Assembly (NCBI GenBank): GCA_030147225.1
Contig: JASLAI010000170.1
Span: 1 to 6,076 of the forward strand
DNA from: Planococcus sp. (in: firmicutes)
GTDB lineage: Bacteria > Bacillota > Bacilli > Bacillales_A > Planococcaceae
Reading direction: 5' to 3'
DNA: 6,076 nucleotides
Shown: positions 5,915 through 6,076 of the stretch, piece after piece
How the letters are laid out: each line of letters opens with the position of its first letter
Position numbering within the stretch: position 1 is the first letter of the stretch
Notes under the pieces: model-generated
Database searches by the model: none
What the model was told of the DNA's origin: nothing
Seen by the model: the letters and a program-made list of their open reading frames with translations, nothing else
Translations under genes and position numbers: made by a program

Positions 5915-6076
5915 ATGAAGAAAGTATTGATTGCAAATCGTGGAGAAATTGCGGTCCGGATCATCCGTGCCTGTAAGGAAATGGATATTGAGACGGTCGC
6001 CGTATACTCAGAAGCCGATAAAGAGGCACTTCATGTCGAACTTGCGGATGAAGCATATTGCATCGGTCCAAAACTA
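5915..6076 (+). CDS. accC: Biotin carboxylase subunit of acetyl-CoA carboxylase (5' part)
   Basis: The first 54 codons are present and the window ends inside the gene; full-length AccC is about 450 residues. The product carboxylates the biotin on AccB using ATP and bicarbonate. The visible N-terminus, [20 protein letters not shown], continues with [26 protein letters not shown]. This is the hallmark start of biotin carboxylases and is nearly the same as B. subtilis AccC; the ATP-grasp catalytic part lies beyond the window. I chose the ATG at 5915 because AAGGGGAG (5901-5908) lies 6 nt upstream; an in-frame ATG at 5909 touches the ribosome binding site. Confidence 0.96.
   Translation, partial: MKKVLIANRGEIAVRIIRACKEMDIETVAVYSEADKEALHVELADEAYCIGPKL

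Overview
The window reads as chromosomal housekeeping DNA from a low-to-mid GC Firmicute of the order Bacillales. The proteins resemble Bacillus subtilis YqhS, YqhT, Efp, AccB and AccC, ribosome binding sites are strong AGGAGG types, and every gene is on the + strand. In B. subtilis the same cluster runs yqhS-yqhT-efp-yqhV-spoIIIAA...AH-accB-accC. Here efp is followed directly by accB with no spoIIIA block, which suggests a non-sporulating relative. Planococcus or a related genus is my best guess; that is inference.

Layout. Positions 1-213 hold the tail of an unseen upstream unit (a small terminator-like hairpin) and the promoter region of nrdJ, with a pair of NrdR-box-like palindromes. Positions 214-2769 encode an adenosylcobalamin-dependent class II ribonucleotide reductase with a C-terminal cysteine-rich (zinc finger) tail, closed by a strong terminator. 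Positions 2810-3118 have no gene. They hold a tandem, structured intergenic repeat with an exact 124-base period, and this is the most interesting part of the window. A promoter then leads into aroQ (type II 3-dehydroquinase, shikimate pathway), an M24B Xaa-Pro-type peptidase (ATGA overlap) and efp (elongation factor P), ending in a strong terminator at 5270-5299. A second unit follows: accB (biotin carboxyl carrier protein) and the first 54 codons of accC (biotin carboxylase), cut by the window end.

Functionally there are three transcription units: deoxynucleotide supply (nrdJ), a mixed housekeeping unit (aromatic biosynthesis, peptide turnover, translation of polyproline stretches), and the first step of fatty acid synthesis (acetyl-CoA carboxylase). 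I do not see a new enzyme system. The candidate for something under-described is the 124-base repeat: its two units keep the outer joint sequence and the stem positions but have different stem sequences that still pair, the signature of selection on folded structure.
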